The notes under the pieces were generated by a model. It searched no databases. It was not told the DNA's origin and was given only the letters and a program-made list of their open reading frames with translations. Of a stretch of 64,000 nt of DNA, positions 42,446 to 52,136 are shown in pieces. Location: NCBI RefSeq assembly GCF_014201355.1, contig NZ_JACHEG010000003.1, positions 372,001-436,000 of the forward strand. The letters are read 5' to 3'. The translations under genes were made by a program, and so were the position numbers. The first letter of the stretch is position 1. The number at the start of each line of letters is the position of its first letter. The DNA is from Aliirhizobium wenxiniae (GTDB lineage Bacteria; Pseudomonadota; Alphaproteobacteria; Rhizobiales; Rhizobiaceae).

Positions 42446-44187
42446 GAAGCTTTACTCCAATATTGCTTGATCGCGTTCACCGCGATGACGGCTGCAAGCG
42501 CGACCATCCCGGCCGATGCGGCAAGCGAAATGGCGGTGAATACGTCCACGTATCCGGCGACACGGGCATAGAGGGAGATTTGCTGAGAGAGTGCGGCAAC
42601 ACCTTCTGCCGATCTCAGCACGGGGTCCGCTATCAGGGGGGAGTATTGCGCGGTAAGCGAGGAGAGCAGCGCCGTCACATCGGATTCGGATTTCGCCGCC
42701 TGGGCAGCGTAGGTCCCGAGGTGGTATTGCTGGGCGTGGAAGAGGTAGGTTTGCGTGAAGGCGTTCCCCGTCAGCGTTCCGACGGATTGCGTCACGTTGA
42801 AGAGCGCGATGAAACTCGTCATCCGCACCCCGCCGTCGGCAAGAACCCTTCCCAGGCCGAAGATAAAGAGAGGACCGATGAACAGCGTCCCCGCGAACCC
42901 CATCATTCCCTGCGTGATCAGTAACTGCGGGACGCGTGTCGACACGCTCGATCCGGTGTCGAGATACGTCGCCGCCACGACGATGAAGAGGGAAGCGAGT
43001 ACCATATAGGAGAGTCGTGCCGGAGAAACGGTCAAAGCCGCAGCGGTCAGTCCCAGCAGCGCCCCGACAAAGATAGCGCCCGTCAGAGGTATGATGTCAT
43101 CGTTCGCAAGTCCGAAATCGCGCAGCATCGTCAGGACTCCGATCGTCTGTTCAGACTGCACGAACCTGCAGAGCACGGCGATCAACGCCCATCTGACGAA
43201 CGTTCCGGCCGAAAGCCACTTCACGTCGACCAATGGCCGCTTGCGATGCGCCTCGATTGAAACGAAGAGCGCGAAACAGGGGATGCAGGCCGTGAAGAAC
43301 CAGCCAATCCAGGACACGTTGGTCCACCAGAGATAGCTCCCGAGCCCCATGGCCGACCCGAACAAGATAAAGCCCACCGCGTATAGGGAGAAGCTGACAA
43401 CGTCCAGGGGCTCGAAGGCTTTGGATCTCACGCTCGGCGGGAGGCGGACGATAGATACTATACCGAGAACCGTAAGGGACAGGCCAAGTTCAAAAAGGTA
43501 GAGCCCATTCCAGTTTCCGAAGGCCAGGAAGTCCTTTGGTATAAGCCAGGCGAGAGGAAGGGAAAGCTGCGGCGTCCCGATGCCGAGGCATACGGCCTTG
43601 AGCCTATGTGCCGCCGGAAACGCCTGGATCATGTAGAACACCCCGAGGGTCGTTAGCGCTGAGGCCGATATCCCACTCGCCGCCCGCACCAGGATGGCCC
43701 CCGCCAACCCATGGACGAACAGGTGAGAGCTGATCAGAAGGGCCTGCAGCGTCAGGAAGATCATGCAGAAAGACCTGATCCCGAACTCCTGGCGGTATTT
43801 CACGAGCACGCAACCCGTGATGGCGTTCGTCACCAAGTAGGCGACGGAGAGGTAAGCAGCCTCGCTGAGGTCGAGACCAAGCGCGCCCTGAAGATACGGG
43901 AGATTGGCCGCGACGATCGCGTTTCCGAGCGCTCCGGTGATTCCGACGAGGACTGAGGTGAATGCAAAGACAATGCGTCGGCGCGTCGGGTGCGGCGGAA
44001 ATCCTGGAGCGCCGGGGATAGCGGGGCGCTGTCCTTCGGGGTACTCGAAAGGCTCGTTGTCCTGGTAGAAATGCTGCCTCGGAACCGCGACTCGCACTCG
44101 CCGCTTTTCTTCTGTCAGCTTCCACGGGGTAAATCCCACGGCGACCCGCCTTTCCGATACATCGGGTTGTGCGGGGTATTCCGCCAT
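42442..44187 (-). CDS. DHA2-family MFS exporter (EmrB-like)
   Basis: A 581-residue MFS with a polar N-terminal extension of about 65 residues and 14 predicted helices, starting VFAFTSVLVGITGALGNAIVAANLPYLQGALG. The order pump then adaptor, coupled by a four-base overlap, reproduces EmrB/EmrA-type systems although reversed. It probably exports hydrophobic drugs or uncouplers by proton antiport. The start is uncertain because no clear ribosome site precedes ATG 44187. An SDR gene on the same strand lies 136 bases upstream, separated by a GC-rich hairpin. Confidence 0.9.
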   Translation of the reverse strand: MAEYPAQPDVSERRVAVGFTPWKLTEEKRRVRVAVPRQHFYQDNEPFEYPEGQRPAIPGAPGFPPHPTRRRIVFAFTSVLVGITGALGNAIVAANLPYLQGALGLDLSEAAYLSVAYLVTNAITGCVLVKYRQEFGIRSFCMIFLTLQALLISSHLFVHGLAGAILVRAASGISASALTTLGVFYMIQAFPAAHRLKAVCLGIGTPQLSLPLAWLIPKDFLAFGNWNGLYLFELGLSLTVLGIVSIVRLPPSVRSKAFEPLDVVSFSLYAVGFILFGSAMGLGSYLWWTNVSWIGWFFTACIPCFALFVSIEAHRKRPLVDVKWLSAGTFVRWALIAVLCRFVQSEQTIGVLTMLRDFGLANDDIIPLTGAIFVGALLGLTAAALTVSPARLSYMVLASLFIVVAATYLDTGSSVSTRVPQLLITQGMMGFAGTLFIGPLFIFGLGRVLADGGVRMTSFIALFNVTQSVGTLTGNAFTQTYLFHAQQYHLGTYAAQAAKSESDVTALLSSLTAQYSPLIADPVLRSAEGVAALSQQISLYARVAGYVDVFTAISLAASAGMVALAAVIAVNAIKQYWSKAS

Positions 44188-44224
44188 GACCCAGAAAGCA
44201 TTCGGCCCTGACGTCTCGTCATGA

Positions 44225-44251
44225 GGCCCGCCGGAACGTTAACGGCGGGCC
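44225..44251 (-). terminator. Hairpin between SDR and EmrB-like genes
   Basis: A perfect 9-bp stem GGCCCGCCG / CGGCGGGCC with a 9-base loop containing GTTAA. It probably ends the SDR transcript or attenuates read-through; no T-run. Confidence 0.5.
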
Positions 44252-44323
44252 AGTTGCGCATATTGAACGATCCTGCCGCGGAAAAGTGCTCCCGCGCGGC
44301 ACGCACCTGATAGCGCAGAGGAC

Positions 44324-45157
44324 TTAGCGGAAGTCGGTGGTCGGAGCGATTGCCCTGCTGGTTTCGAGCTCGTGCGTGCGTGCCTGGAGCGCCTTCTCGA
44401 TAGCGGCAAACGCGTCGCTTCCCAGAACAAGGCGACGCGGTGCTGGTGTCTCGCACGCGCTTTCCAGAATGGCGGACGCCATTTTCTCCGGATCCCCGAC
44501 AGGCATTCTCGAGGTATCGGAAAGAAAGGCCTTCACCATGCCCACTGGTGTTCCGTTGTAGGCGTCGGGCGCCGAACCAGCGTTGGCGGCGGCGGCTTCG
44601 CGGAAAGTCGTGCGGGCGGAACCCGGCTCAATGATCGTGACGCCGATGTTCAACGGAGCGAGCTCCTGGGAAAGTGAATCGAAGAATCCCTCGATGCCCC
44701 ATTTGCTGGCGTGGTAGAGTGAAGCGCCCGGATGCGTCGCCTGACCGCCATAGGTGGAGATCGCGATGATGCGGCCGCCGCCCTGGTGGCGGAGATAAGG
44801 GATGGCAACCCGCGTCACCTCGATCGGGCCAACGAGGTTGGTGTCTATCTGGTGCCGTATTTGGTCAGTCGAAAGCCCTTCGGCCGCGCCGAAGAGCCCG
44901 TATCCGGCGTTGTTGACGATGACGTCAATGCTACCGAATTTTGCGAAGGCAGCCTTCACGCAGCCTTCGATCGCCTCGATGTCGGTGAGATCCAGCTGCG
45001 CAACCCAAAGCCTATCGGGATAGCACGCCTTGAGGTCGTCGACCGAACCCTGCTTCCGAACCGTGCCGGCAACCCGGTCACCGTTCTCAAGGGCTTGTGT
45101 CGCCATTTCGCGACCGAGGCCGCTGTTGATGCCTGTAATGAACCATGTCTTCGACAT
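44324..45157 (-). CDS. Short-chain dehydrogenase/reductase
   Basis: A 277-residue SDR. TGINSGLG at residues 8-15 binds the cofactor, NNAGYGLFGA is present, and the catalytic motif is Tyr-His-Ala-Ser-Lys (YHASK). It is of the COG0300/retinol-dehydrogenase-like group with a longer C-terminal arm. ATG 45157 has AAGGAG seven bases upstream. It is divergent from a LysR gene across about 100 bases containing inverted repeats, so the regulator likely controls it. The substrate is unknown. Confidence 0.9.
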   Translation of the reverse strand: MSKTWFITGINSGLGREMATQALENGDRVAGTVRKQGSVDDLKACYPDRLWVAQLDLTDIEAIEGCVKAAFAKFGSIDVIVNNAGYGLFGAAEGLSTDQIRHQIDTNLVGPIEVTRVAIPYLRHQGGGRIIAISTYGGQATHPGASLYHASKWGIEGFFDSLSQELAPLNIGVTIIEPGSARTTFREAAAANAGSAPDAYNGTPVGMVKAFLSDTSRMPVGDPEKMASAILESACETPAPRRLVLGSDAFAAIEKALQARTHELETSRAIAPTTDFR

Positions 45158-45215
45158 TGCAAATCTCCTTGTTGGGAATGCCTCGTAAGACAATATGCAT
45201 TTGCATTGCGTGGTA

Positions 45216-45229
45216 GAATTGTGCAATCC
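45216..45229. promoter_or_regulatory. Probable LysR binding site in SDR/LysR gap
   Basis: GAATTG-TG-CAATCC is a 6-bp dyad with one mismatch, 26 bases before the LysR start. Another repeat, ATGCA-TT-TGCAT, lies at 45195-45206. The 16872 palindrome is a near copy. Confidence 0.5.
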
Positions 45230-45254
45230 CGCACGAACCAATGGGGAAATGGCC

Positions 45255-46211
45255 ATGAATGAGCGTCCGACGCTCTCGGAGCTGACCGCGCTAGCGACTG
45301 TTTACAAGCTACGCAGTTTTCGTAAGGCCGCGGACGAGCTGGAGATTTCGCCTTCCACGCTTAGCCATATCATCCGCGACCTCGAAACTCGGCTCGGAGC
45401 CAGGCTTTTCAACCGGACGACCCGTAGCGTGTCGCCGACGGAATCGGGCGAGCGGCTGGTGACACGCGTAAGCCCCCTGCTTCTTGAACTCGACACCGCG
45501 CTGAGAGAGGTGAACGACTCAAAAGACCTGCCGCGGGGGGTACTGAGGCTGACGGCTTCCGACACGGTTGCGATGATGCTCGTGGAGACCGTCATTCCTC
45601 ATTTCCTCCAGAAGTACCCGGAGATGTCTGTGGATCTGGTTGCCGAGGCCGCTTTCGTCGATATCGTCGCCGAGGGTTTCGACGCTGGGTTCCGGCTTGG
45701 TGAAGCGGTCCCGCTGGACATGATAGCCATCCACGTCGGAGGGCCATCGCGTATGCTTGTGGTCGCTTCTCCCGCGTATCTGCATGGTAGGGAGATCCCG
45801 GCGACCCCTGATGACCTCGCGCTGCATAACTGCATCCGGTCGCGAACCCCTGCGGGCCGGAACTACCGATGGGAGTTTGAATTAGCCGGTCGCCCCCATC
45901 CCGTTGAGGTCCAGGGAACGCTGACACTCAACCGGACAGAGCACATGCTCAAGGCGGCGTTGTCCGGAATGGGTATCGCTTTCGTTCCGGAGATCATGGC
46001 GGCCCCATATCTGAGCTCCGGGCAGCTGAGTTCGCTGCTGGAAGAATGGTGCCCGCCCTACCCCGGCATATACCTCTACTATCCGGGCAGGCGATTGCTC
46101 CCACCGGGTCTGAAGGCATTCATAGATGTCCTCAAGGTTTCAGGGCTTTCGAAACGTGAACCAGATAGCGCTCCAATCCGTCCTTCCGGGATCGATCAGA
46201 ACTCAAAGTGA
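45255..46211 (+). CDS. LysR family transcriptional regulator
   Basis: A 318-residue LTTR. HTH residues are in KLRSFRKAADELEISPSTLSHIIRDLETRLG. The effector domain has the CrgA/DsdC-group end YPGIYLYYPGRRLLPPGLKAFIDVL. It shares that C-terminal pattern with the LysR at 58376. ATG 45255 follows GGGGA with eight bases between. It is divergent from the SDR and is the likely controller of that gene, with an inverted repeat in the gap. Confidence 0.92.
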   Translation: MNERPTLSELTALATVYKLRSFRKAADELEISPSTLSHIIRDLETRLGARLFNRTTRSVSPTESGERLVTRVSPLLLELDTALREVNDSKDLPRGVLRLTASDTVAMMLVETVIPHFLQKYPEMSVDLVAEAAFVDIVAEGFDAGFRLGEAVPLDMIAIHVGGPSRMLVVASPAYLHGREIPATPDDLALHNCIRSRTPAGRNYRWEFELAGRPHPVEVQGTLTLNRTEHMLKAALSGMGIAFVPEIMAAPYLSSGQLSSLLEEWCPPYPGIYLYYPGRRLLPPGLKAFIDVLKVSGLSKREPDSAPIRPSGIDQNSK

Positions 46212-46315
46212 TACGGCCAATCGCTGAAGTCCCGAGATGACGTCGTCGAACCAAGGCTGCCGGGACGCAAAGAGGGGGCCTGCACCGCGTCCACCGACTG
46301 CAACGGGCGTGCCCA

Positions 46316-46327
46316 ATCCTACAATAA
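46316..46327 (+). promoter_or_regulatory. ATCCTACAATAA box
   Basis: Exact copy of the shared box, 65 bases before the hydrolase start codon. Confidence 0.5.
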
Positions 46328-46392
46328 TCCGAACCTCGCTGCCTATAGCTTCCAGTGCATGCCGAGACCCGGCACGAATAATGGAGCGCCTT

Positions 46393-47361
46393 GTGACCTA
46401 CGACCTTTCCCGCCGACAGACACTCATTGCAGGGGCAGCCGTCTCTTTCTCTATGTTTGTGCCGGTCGCTGACGCAGCCGACAAGAAGAGAACCACGGAC
46501 AACAATGGAGAATTCGAAATGACCGAAGCTTTCGTAAAAACCAAGGACGGCGTCGAGCTGTATTTCAAGGACTGGGGTCCTAAGGACGCCCAGCCGATCG
46601 TCTTCCATCATGGCTGGCCGCTATCGTCTGACGACTGGGACGCCCAGATGCTTTTCTTCGTCCAGCACGGCTATCGCGTCGTCGCCCATGACCGCCGCGG
46701 CCATGGGCGCTCGTCCCAGGTGGCCGATGGTCACACAATGGACCAGTACGCGGCTGACGCCTCGGCCGTTTATGAGCACCTGAACCTCAAGAACGCAGTC
46801 CACATCGGCCACTCGACAGGTGGCGGCGAAGTCGCACGATACGTCGCGAAGTATGGCGAACCCCAGAATCGCGTCGCCAAGGCCGTACTGGTGAGCGCCG
46901 TTCCGCCGCTTATGCTCAAGACCGAATCCAATCCCGGCGGCCTTCCGATGGACGTCTTCGACGGCCTTCGCAACGGTTTGGCAGCCAACCGAGCGCAGTT
47001 TTATCTCGACGTTGCTTCCGGCCCGTTCTACGGCTTCAACCGCGACGGCGCAAAGGTCTATCCGGGCGTCATCCAGAACTGGTGGCGGCAGGGCATGATC
47101 GGTGGCGCAAAGGCCCATTACGACGGCATCAAGGCGTTCTCCGAAACCGATCAGACCGAAGACCTCAAGAAGATCACGGTGCCCACGTTGGTCATGCACG
47201 GCGACGATGACCAGATCGTCCCTATCGACGACGCGGCGCGGCTGTCCGTGAAGCTACTCAAGAATGGGACGCTCAAGGTCTATCCAGGCTACCCGCACGG
47301 CATGCTGACGACGCACGCAGACGTCATCAACCCGGACCTCCTGGCGTTCGTGAAGAGCTAA
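46393..47361 (+). CDS. Exported alpha/beta hydrolase (non-haem chloroperoxidase-like)
   Basis: A 322-residue hydrolase with a twin-arginine-like leader ([18 protein letters not shown]) followed by a complete alpha/beta fold: [11 protein letters not shown] (oxyanion), nucleophile Ser in GHSTGGG, acid in GDDDQIVP and base His in YPGYPHGML. This is the pattern of cofactor-free chloroperoxidases/esterases. I prefer GTG 46393 because GGAG lies six bases upstream; ATG 46381 is also in frame. The leader implies a periplasmic location. It follows an ATCCTACAATAA box and ends in a strong hairpin. Confidence 0.85.
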   Translation: MTYDLSRRQTLIAGAAVSFSMFVPVADAADKKRTTDNNGEFEMTEAFVKTKDGVELYFKDWGPKDAQPIVFHHGWPLSSDDWDAQMLFFVQHGYRVVAHDRRGHGRSSQVADGHTMDQYAADASAVYEHLNLKNAVHIGHSTGGGEVARYVAKYGEPQNRVAKAVLVSAVPPLMLKTESNPGGLPMDVFDGLRNGLAANRAQFYLDVASGPFYGFNRDGAKVYPGVIQNWWRQGMIGGAKAHYDGIKAFSETDQTEDLKKITVPTLVMHGDDDQIVPIDDAARLSVKLLKNGTLKVYPGYPHGMLTTHADVINPDLLAFVKS

Positions 47362-47390
47362 TGCAGTAACGTCGCCGACCGTACTTTGGG

Positions 47391-47420
47391 GCGGGCATAC
47401 CAAGAAATTGGTGTGCCCGC
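47391..47420 (+). terminator. Terminator after hydrolase gene
   Basis: A 13-bp stem (GCGGGCATACCAA / TTGGTGTGCCCGC, one G-T pair) with a GAAA tetraloop. It lies 29 bases after the stop codon and between convergent genes, so may serve both. Confidence 0.75.
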
Positions 47421-47476
47421 TCACTTATCTGAGCCCCATCAGGCAGGATACAACTGAATTCCGCGATATCCTTGCT

Positions 47477-48340
47477 TCAGGCCATAAGGCAAACGAACCC
47501 ACCGTCTTCCGGCTTCCCTACACGGCAGCAAAATGGCTTGGCAAAATGGACCGGCATCAACCATGTTCCGGTCTCGCTTAGGCTTTCTAGCAAACTGAGC
47601 CGTGTGGAAACGGCAAGGTCCGGGGAAGCACATGCGGCCGAACTCCAGGTCGGAATGTGGATCTGGATGGGATGGTGGACGATATCCCCAGTGAAAACAG
47701 CCTTGCCGTCTCCTGACGTCAGAATCAAATGGCAGTGCCCGAGCGTATGTCCGGGACTCTCTTCAATGCGCAGTTCGTCGCAGATTTGGTATGGCGTATC
47801 GACGAGGAGCCATTGGTCGCTGTCAGTGATCGGCTGGATCGTATCGACGATCATGTTCTCGTTGTCGGGAAGTGCCCTCTCGTCCGCCAAAAGCTGCTCG
47901 AACTCGGAGCGGGATGCAATGTATCTGGCGTTCTTGAACGTCGGTACCCATCGTCCGTCCACGAGGCGCGTGTTCCAGCCCACGTGATCGATGTGGAGAT
48001 GTGTGCAGAAGACGATGTCAATATCGTCAGGGTCTATACCGGCTGCCGCGAGGTTTTCCATATACCGCGAACTCATCATCGAAAAGAACGGGCTGTCCGG
48101 TCGGTTCTTGTGGTTGCCGCTGCATGTATCAACCAGAACGGTAAGGTTCGGCAGCCTGATCAGCCAGCTGTGAATCGATCCCATCAATCGCCCGTCTTCA
48201 GGCGAATAGTGGGCGGGAACCATCCAGTGCAGGTGTTTCTCTACGGCCGCATCACTCCAGTCGGGAAGGAACGCTTGCGGCGGGAACCCCAAGCCGTGAT
48301 ATTCCTCGATGCGAGTGATCTCGGCGTTACCAATCTTCAT
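47477..48340 (-). CDS. Metallo-beta-lactamase-fold hydrolase
   Basis: A 287-residue MBL-fold protein. The metal motif T-H-L-H-I-D-H is at residues 113-119, further ligands lie in SPGHTLGH and TGDIVHHP, and a final His in PVHF. This is the lactonase/AHL-lactonase-like group (about 280 residues, HxHxDH with a long insert), so a lactone or ester substrate is plausible. It has no signal peptide. It is divergent from the STAND regulator at 48512, across 171 bases with a TATGGCTAGGT motif. Confidence 0.85.
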   Translation of the reverse strand: MKIGNAEITRIEEYHGLGFPPQAFLPDWSDAAVEKHLHWMVPAHYSPEDGRLMGSIHSWLIRLPNLTVLVDTCSGNHKNRPDSPFFSMMSSRYMENLAAAGIDPDDIDIVFCTHLHIDHVGWNTRLVDGRWVPTFKNARYIASRSEFEQLLADERALPDNENMIVDTIQPITDSDQWLLVDTPYQICDELRIEESPGHTLGHCHLILTSGDGKAVFTGDIVHHPIQIHIPTWSSAACASPDLAVSTRLSLLESLSETGTWLMPVHFAKPFCCRVGKPEDGGFVCLMA

Positions 48341-48406
48341 CCGGTGGCATCCCCTTCGATGCTCAGTCCAGTTATGACGGGCAAAAGGGTCTGATCAAGC
48401 TAACCC

Positions 48407-48417
48407 TATGGCTAGGT
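48407..48417 (+). promoter_or_regulatory. TATGGCTAGGT motif, copy 2
   Basis: Exact 11-mer copy, 94 bases before the STAND regulator start codon and 67 bases before the divergent metallo-hydrolase start. Here it reads CCTATGGCTAGG, with CCTA and TAGG as inverted ends. Confidence 0.4.
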
Positions 48418-48511
48418 ATAGCGCGGCCCCCCGACGGGTTATGACGCGATCAAGGCGTTCCGAATGGATTGCTTTTCTTGTCCAAATTCCTGCGAGGTCG
48501 AGGGGAACTAT

Positions 48512-51268
48512 ATGGCTGTGCTGAGATTTTTCGAATTCGAACTCGATGAATCTCGACGGCTCCTGACGCGAGCGGGAAACCCCGTCAAACTCGGCTCAAA
48601 GGCGCTGGACATCCTTGTTGTACTCGCTTCCAAAGCAGGTGAAGTCGTCACGCGAGAAGAGCTCTTCGATGCCGTCTGGTCAGGAAGCACGTCCGCTGAG
48701 AACTCCCTGCGCGTCCAGATCATGGCACTCAGAAAGGCTCTCGCGACGGGAGAAACGGATGACCTCGTGCAGAGCGTCGCAGGTCGCGGATACCTGCTGT
48801 CCGCTTCCGTTCAACGCCAGAAACCCGTCGAAATCCCCGCACCGCGCATCTTGGAAGTCAGAGGAAATCTGCCCGGTATGCACACAAGCATCATAGGTCG
48901 GGGAGACTTTATCCGGAGGTGTCTCGAAGCGCGTAGGACGCGCGTCATGAGTGTTGTCGGTCCCGGTGGCATCGGGAAGACGACCGTTGCGATCGAATTC
49001 GCCAACACCATCCGCGAAGAGTACGAATCCGCCTTCTTCGTGGACCTCGCTGCACTCAAATCCGGAGCTAGGATCGGGCCTACGCTCGCCTCGTTGATGG
49101 GTTTGTCGGTCTATGGTTCAGACCCAATGCCAGGGATCATCGCCGCTATCGGGCACAGCAAGATGATCTTTGTCTTCGACAATTGCGAACACGTCATCGA
49201 GCAGGCCGCGGAGGTGATTGAAAGAATGAGCCTCGCCTGCCCTAACGTTTTCATCGTCGCGACCAGCCGGGAAACCCTCGGAATTCCCTCGGAGATGGTC
49301 CGACGCCTTGGCCCACTCGACATCCCCGCCGAAGGAGAGAGCCCGGCCAGCCCGGCCAGCTACTCCGCCATGGCGATGTTTATGGACCGCGTAGAGCACT
49401 CATTGGAAATCGCGTCCCTAAACCAGATCGACGACCTTGTGCGCGTCGCGGCGATCGTCCGGAAGTTGGACGGCATTCCATTGGCTATAGAGTTCGCCGC
49501 CGCCCGGGTTATCGACCTTGGACTCGACCAGCTGTTGAACTCGCTGAACCAGCCCCTGACAGTGCTACGACGAGGCCGCCGCACCGCACCTCATCGCCAG
49601 CAGACACTCCAGGCGACTCTCGACTGGAGTTATGGATTCCTGACGGAGAATGAGAAGACTGTCCTGCAGGCCCTTTCCGTTTTCGCGCAAACATTTTCCA
49701 GAGATGGCGCTGCCTTGGTCTGCCGTCCGTTCCTCGACAATGACGATATCGAGGATGCGATATGGGGTCTTCAGTCGAAGTCCCTCTTGAGCAGGTCCGA
49801 AACCGGGACGGCCCTTCGACTGCTTGAGACAACGAGGGAATACGCGTCCATAAAGCTGCTGTCCTCCATGAGGGAAACTCCGGTTCGGGACGCGCACGCA
49901 CGCTTTGTCCTCGCGCGCTTGCAGGATGCCGAGCTCGAATGGGACAGGCTTGCGACATACCAGTGGCTCACTAGCTACGGTGAGTTGATCAACGATTTGC
50001 GGTTGGCGCTCGCGTTCTGCGAGGCAATTGGAAACACGGGGCTTTTCCTGAAACTGGTGGCGTGTTCGGGCTTGCTTTGGACACAGCTCGGCCTGATGAA
50101 TGAGCAATTGCTTTATATCGAGAAGGCTATCGAGGTCCTTGATCGGACGGACGCCCGCGATCCCGCTATCGACACGCAACTCCGGTCTGCATACGGCGCT
50201 ATCGCCTATAACGTTCACAGCGTCGCGGGCGACGCGGAAGCGATACGACAATTCGATCTCGCCGCGTCATCAGCCAGAACCCTCGGTGACGCAACAAAGA
50301 TACTGCGGGCCAGAAGCGGCGTTTGCGCCGTCCTGACCACACAGGGAAGATATCGCGAGGCGTACGGGCTGGCGCTAACGTTACGCGATGAGCTGGGAGT
50401 GGCAGCAGAGTCGACCGTCAATCGCATACTGGCGCACAATAGCCATTATCTCGGCAGTCACGCGGACGCTTTCGGAATGGCTGAAAAGGCCCTTCATGCG
50501 AACGGAGTGAATGTCAGAGGCACGCTCACGAGTGGTGCGAATTTTGGCCAGAAGACCCTTTCCCTGATGATAATGGCAAAGACGGCCTACCTTCGCGGAG
50601 AAATCGCCACTTCACTCGAGCTGTTAGACGAGCTCACGGCTGACGTCATGGCGGTCGATCACCCGATATCGACTTGCCTCGCGTTTTCGGTCGGTGTGTG
50701 TCCGGTGTATTTCGGCCTCGGCATGACCGAGAAGGGCCGATATTATCTTGAGGTCCTTCGCGACACGTCGACCCGGAACTCACTCGTGCGATGGCAGGAA
50801 TGGGCCGATGGCTTCGACTATGCCCTTGGTACCGACATAGTCGCACCCTCTACAGCCCTTGCCAGCTTGAGGCTCGCGGGCAACGGGCCTAGACTCGAGA
50901 ACACGATAACGATCGGCGGAGAACGTATCGGGCTCGATCTCCTCGAAATGGCATTATCGGGAGAAGCAGGCTGGTGCGAGCCGGAACTGCTTCGCCTCAA
51001 GGGTATCAAGCTCCTGCAACGCGGCAGTAGCGAAGGGCGTCGATGGCTGACGCAGGGCTTCGAGTTGGCTTCGCGCCAGTCGGCGCGCACGTGGCAGCTA
51101 AGATGCGCCAACAGTCTTGCGACTTTCGCCACCGCCGCATCGTTCGACGAGGACCGTCTGCGTGTCGACCGATTGCTTGGGGAATTCACAGAAGTGCCAG
51201 CGATTGATCTCGCGATCTCGGAGCGAATCCTCGATGGAGCGCCCGAGATGTGCGAGCTTTGGCGGTAG
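48512..51268 (+). CDS. Winged-helix STAND (NB-ARC) ATPase transcriptional regulator
   Basis: A 918-residue paralogue of the protein at 1110-3845. Winged helix at 5-100 (ALDILVVLASKAGEVVTREELFDAVW, GRGYLL), STAND ATPase with Walker A GPGGIGKT (150-157) and Walker B IFVFDNCEHVIE, the ATSRE motif, then about 500 residues of helical repeats ending in WQLRCANSLATF. ATG 48512 is preceded by GAGGGG with six bases between; the open frame starts 48 bases earlier. It lies between a metallo-hydrolase (divergent) and a secreted alpha/beta hydrolase (downstream, 91 bases), which may be its targets. The ligand is unknown. Confidence 0.9.
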   Translation: MAVLRFFEFELDESRRLLTRAGNPVKLGSKALDILVVLASKAGEVVTREELFDAVWSGSTSAENSLRVQIMALRKALATGETDDLVQSVAGRGYLLSASVQRQKPVEIPAPRILEVRGNLPGMHTSIIGRGDFIRRCLEARRTRVMSVVGPGGIGKTTVAIEFANTIREEYESAFFVDLAALKSGARIGPTLASLMGLSVYGSDPMPGIIAAIGHSKMIFVFDNCEHVIEQAAEVIERMSLACPNVFIVATSRETLGIPSEMVRRLGPLDIPAEGESPASPASYSAMAMFMDRVEHSLEIASLNQIDDLVRVAAIVRKLDGIPLAIEFAAARVIDLGLDQLLNSLNQPLTVLRRGRRTAPHRQQTLQATLDWSYGFLTENEKTVLQALSVFAQTFSRDGAALVCRPFLDNDDIEDAIWGLQSKSLLSRSETGTALRLLETTREYASIKLLSSMRETPVRDAHARFVLARLQDAELEWDRLATYQWLTSYGELINDLRLALAFCEAIGNTGLFLKLVACSGLLWTQLGLMNEQLLYIEKAIEVLDRTDARDPAIDTQLRSAYGAIAYNVHSVAGDAEAIRQFDLAASSARTLGDATKILRARSGVCAVLTTQGRYREAYGLALTLRDELGVAAESTVNRILAHNSHYLGSHADAFGMAEKALHANGVNVRGTLTSGANFGQKTLSLMIMAKTAYLRGEIATSLELLDELTADVMAVDHPISTCLAFSVGVCPVYFGLGMTEKGRYYLEVLRDTSTRNSLVRWQEWADGFDYALGTDIVAPSTALASLRLAGNGPRLENTITIGGERIGLDLLEMALSGEAGWCEPELLRLKGIKLLQRGSSEGRRWLTQGFELASRQSARTWQLRCANSLATFATAASFDEDRLRVDRLLGEFTEVPAIDLAISERILDGAPEMCELWR

Positions 51269-51290
51269 TCTCATCCGAAATTACTCCCCG

Positions 51291-51302
51291 ATCATACAAT
51301 AA
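51291..51302 (+). promoter_or_regulatory. ATCATACAATAA box
   Basis: One-base variant of the shared box, 58 bases before the hydrolase start. It suggests that the hydrolase has its own promoter rather than depending on the STAND gene. Confidence 0.5.
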
Positions 51303-51359
51303 CTCCCTGCATGAACGGTGCTTCATGCATCCGTAGCAATTAACGGATGAGGAAATCCC

Positions 51360-52136
51360 ATGTTGAGAACGATCGTAGGCTCAGCCATGCTCGCGACGAC
51401 GTTGAGCGCTGGGGCGGCTTTTGCTGCCGAAACGAAACCCACCATCATCCTGGTTCATGGAGCATTCGCCGACGGCTCCAGTTGGAATGGGGTTATCGCG
51501 AAGCTCGAGAAAGATGGCTACAAGGTCGTCGCGGTGGCCAATCCGCTTCGTAGTGTGAGGAGTGATAGCGCCTACGTGAAAAGGATCGTTTCAGGTCTGG
51601 ACACGCCCGTGGTCTTGGTCGGTCACTCCTACGGCGGAGCCGTGATTTCGGAAGCGGCGACCAAGGACAGCAAGATCAAGGCCCTGGTCTACGTTTCCGC
51701 TTTCGCGCCGGACATCGGCGAATCCTCGCTCGCGCTGACGGGCAAGTTCCCAGGCAGCACGCTTCCCCCGACACTCGACACTCCCGTCGAGCTGGAGAAC
51801 GGGGTGAAGGACCTCTACATCCAGCAGGCCAAGTTCCACAAGCAATTCGCTGCAGACGTTCCCGAGAAGGCAGCTCTTGCGATGGCCGCGTCGCAGCGTC
51901 CGGTCACTGATGTGGCTCTCGGAGAAGCTGCAACGAACGCGGGCTGGAAGGAAATTCCGTCCTGGTCGATCTACGGCTCGGCTGACAAGAACATCCCACC
52001 CGAAGCCATGAAATGGATGGCAGAACGTGCCAACGCGAAGGATACGGTCGTGGTCAAGGGTGCGTCTCACGTCGTGATGGTTTCGCATCCTGACCGTGTT
52101 GCCAAGGTGATCGAAGAAGCCGCAGCAGCGAAGTAA
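51360..52136 (+). CDS. Exported alpha/beta hydrolase (EstC-like)
   Basis: A 258-residue hydrolase with a signal peptide (VGSAMLATTLSAGAAFA) and a small lid-poor fold: HGAFADGSSWNGVI (oxyanion region), nucleophile Ser90 in GHSYGG, acid in YGSADKNIPP and base His in GASHVVMVSHPD. It matches the plant hydroxynitrile-lyase/salicylate-esterase-like group. It probably hydrolyses a small ester or amide in the periplasm. It follows the third STAND regulator and has its own upstream box. Confidence 0.87.
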   Translation: MLRTIVGSAMLATTLSAGAAFAAETKPTIILVHGAFADGSSWNGVIAKLEKDGYKVVAVANPLRSVRSDSAYVKRIVSGLDTPVVLVGHSYGGAVISEAATKDSKIKALVYVSAFAPDIGESSLALTGKFPGSTLPPTLDTPVELENGVKDLYIQQAKFHKQFAADVPEKAALAMAASQRPVTDVALGEAATNAGWKEIPSWSIYGSADKNIPPEAMKWMAERANAKDTVVVKGASHVVMVSHPDRVAKVIEEAAAAK

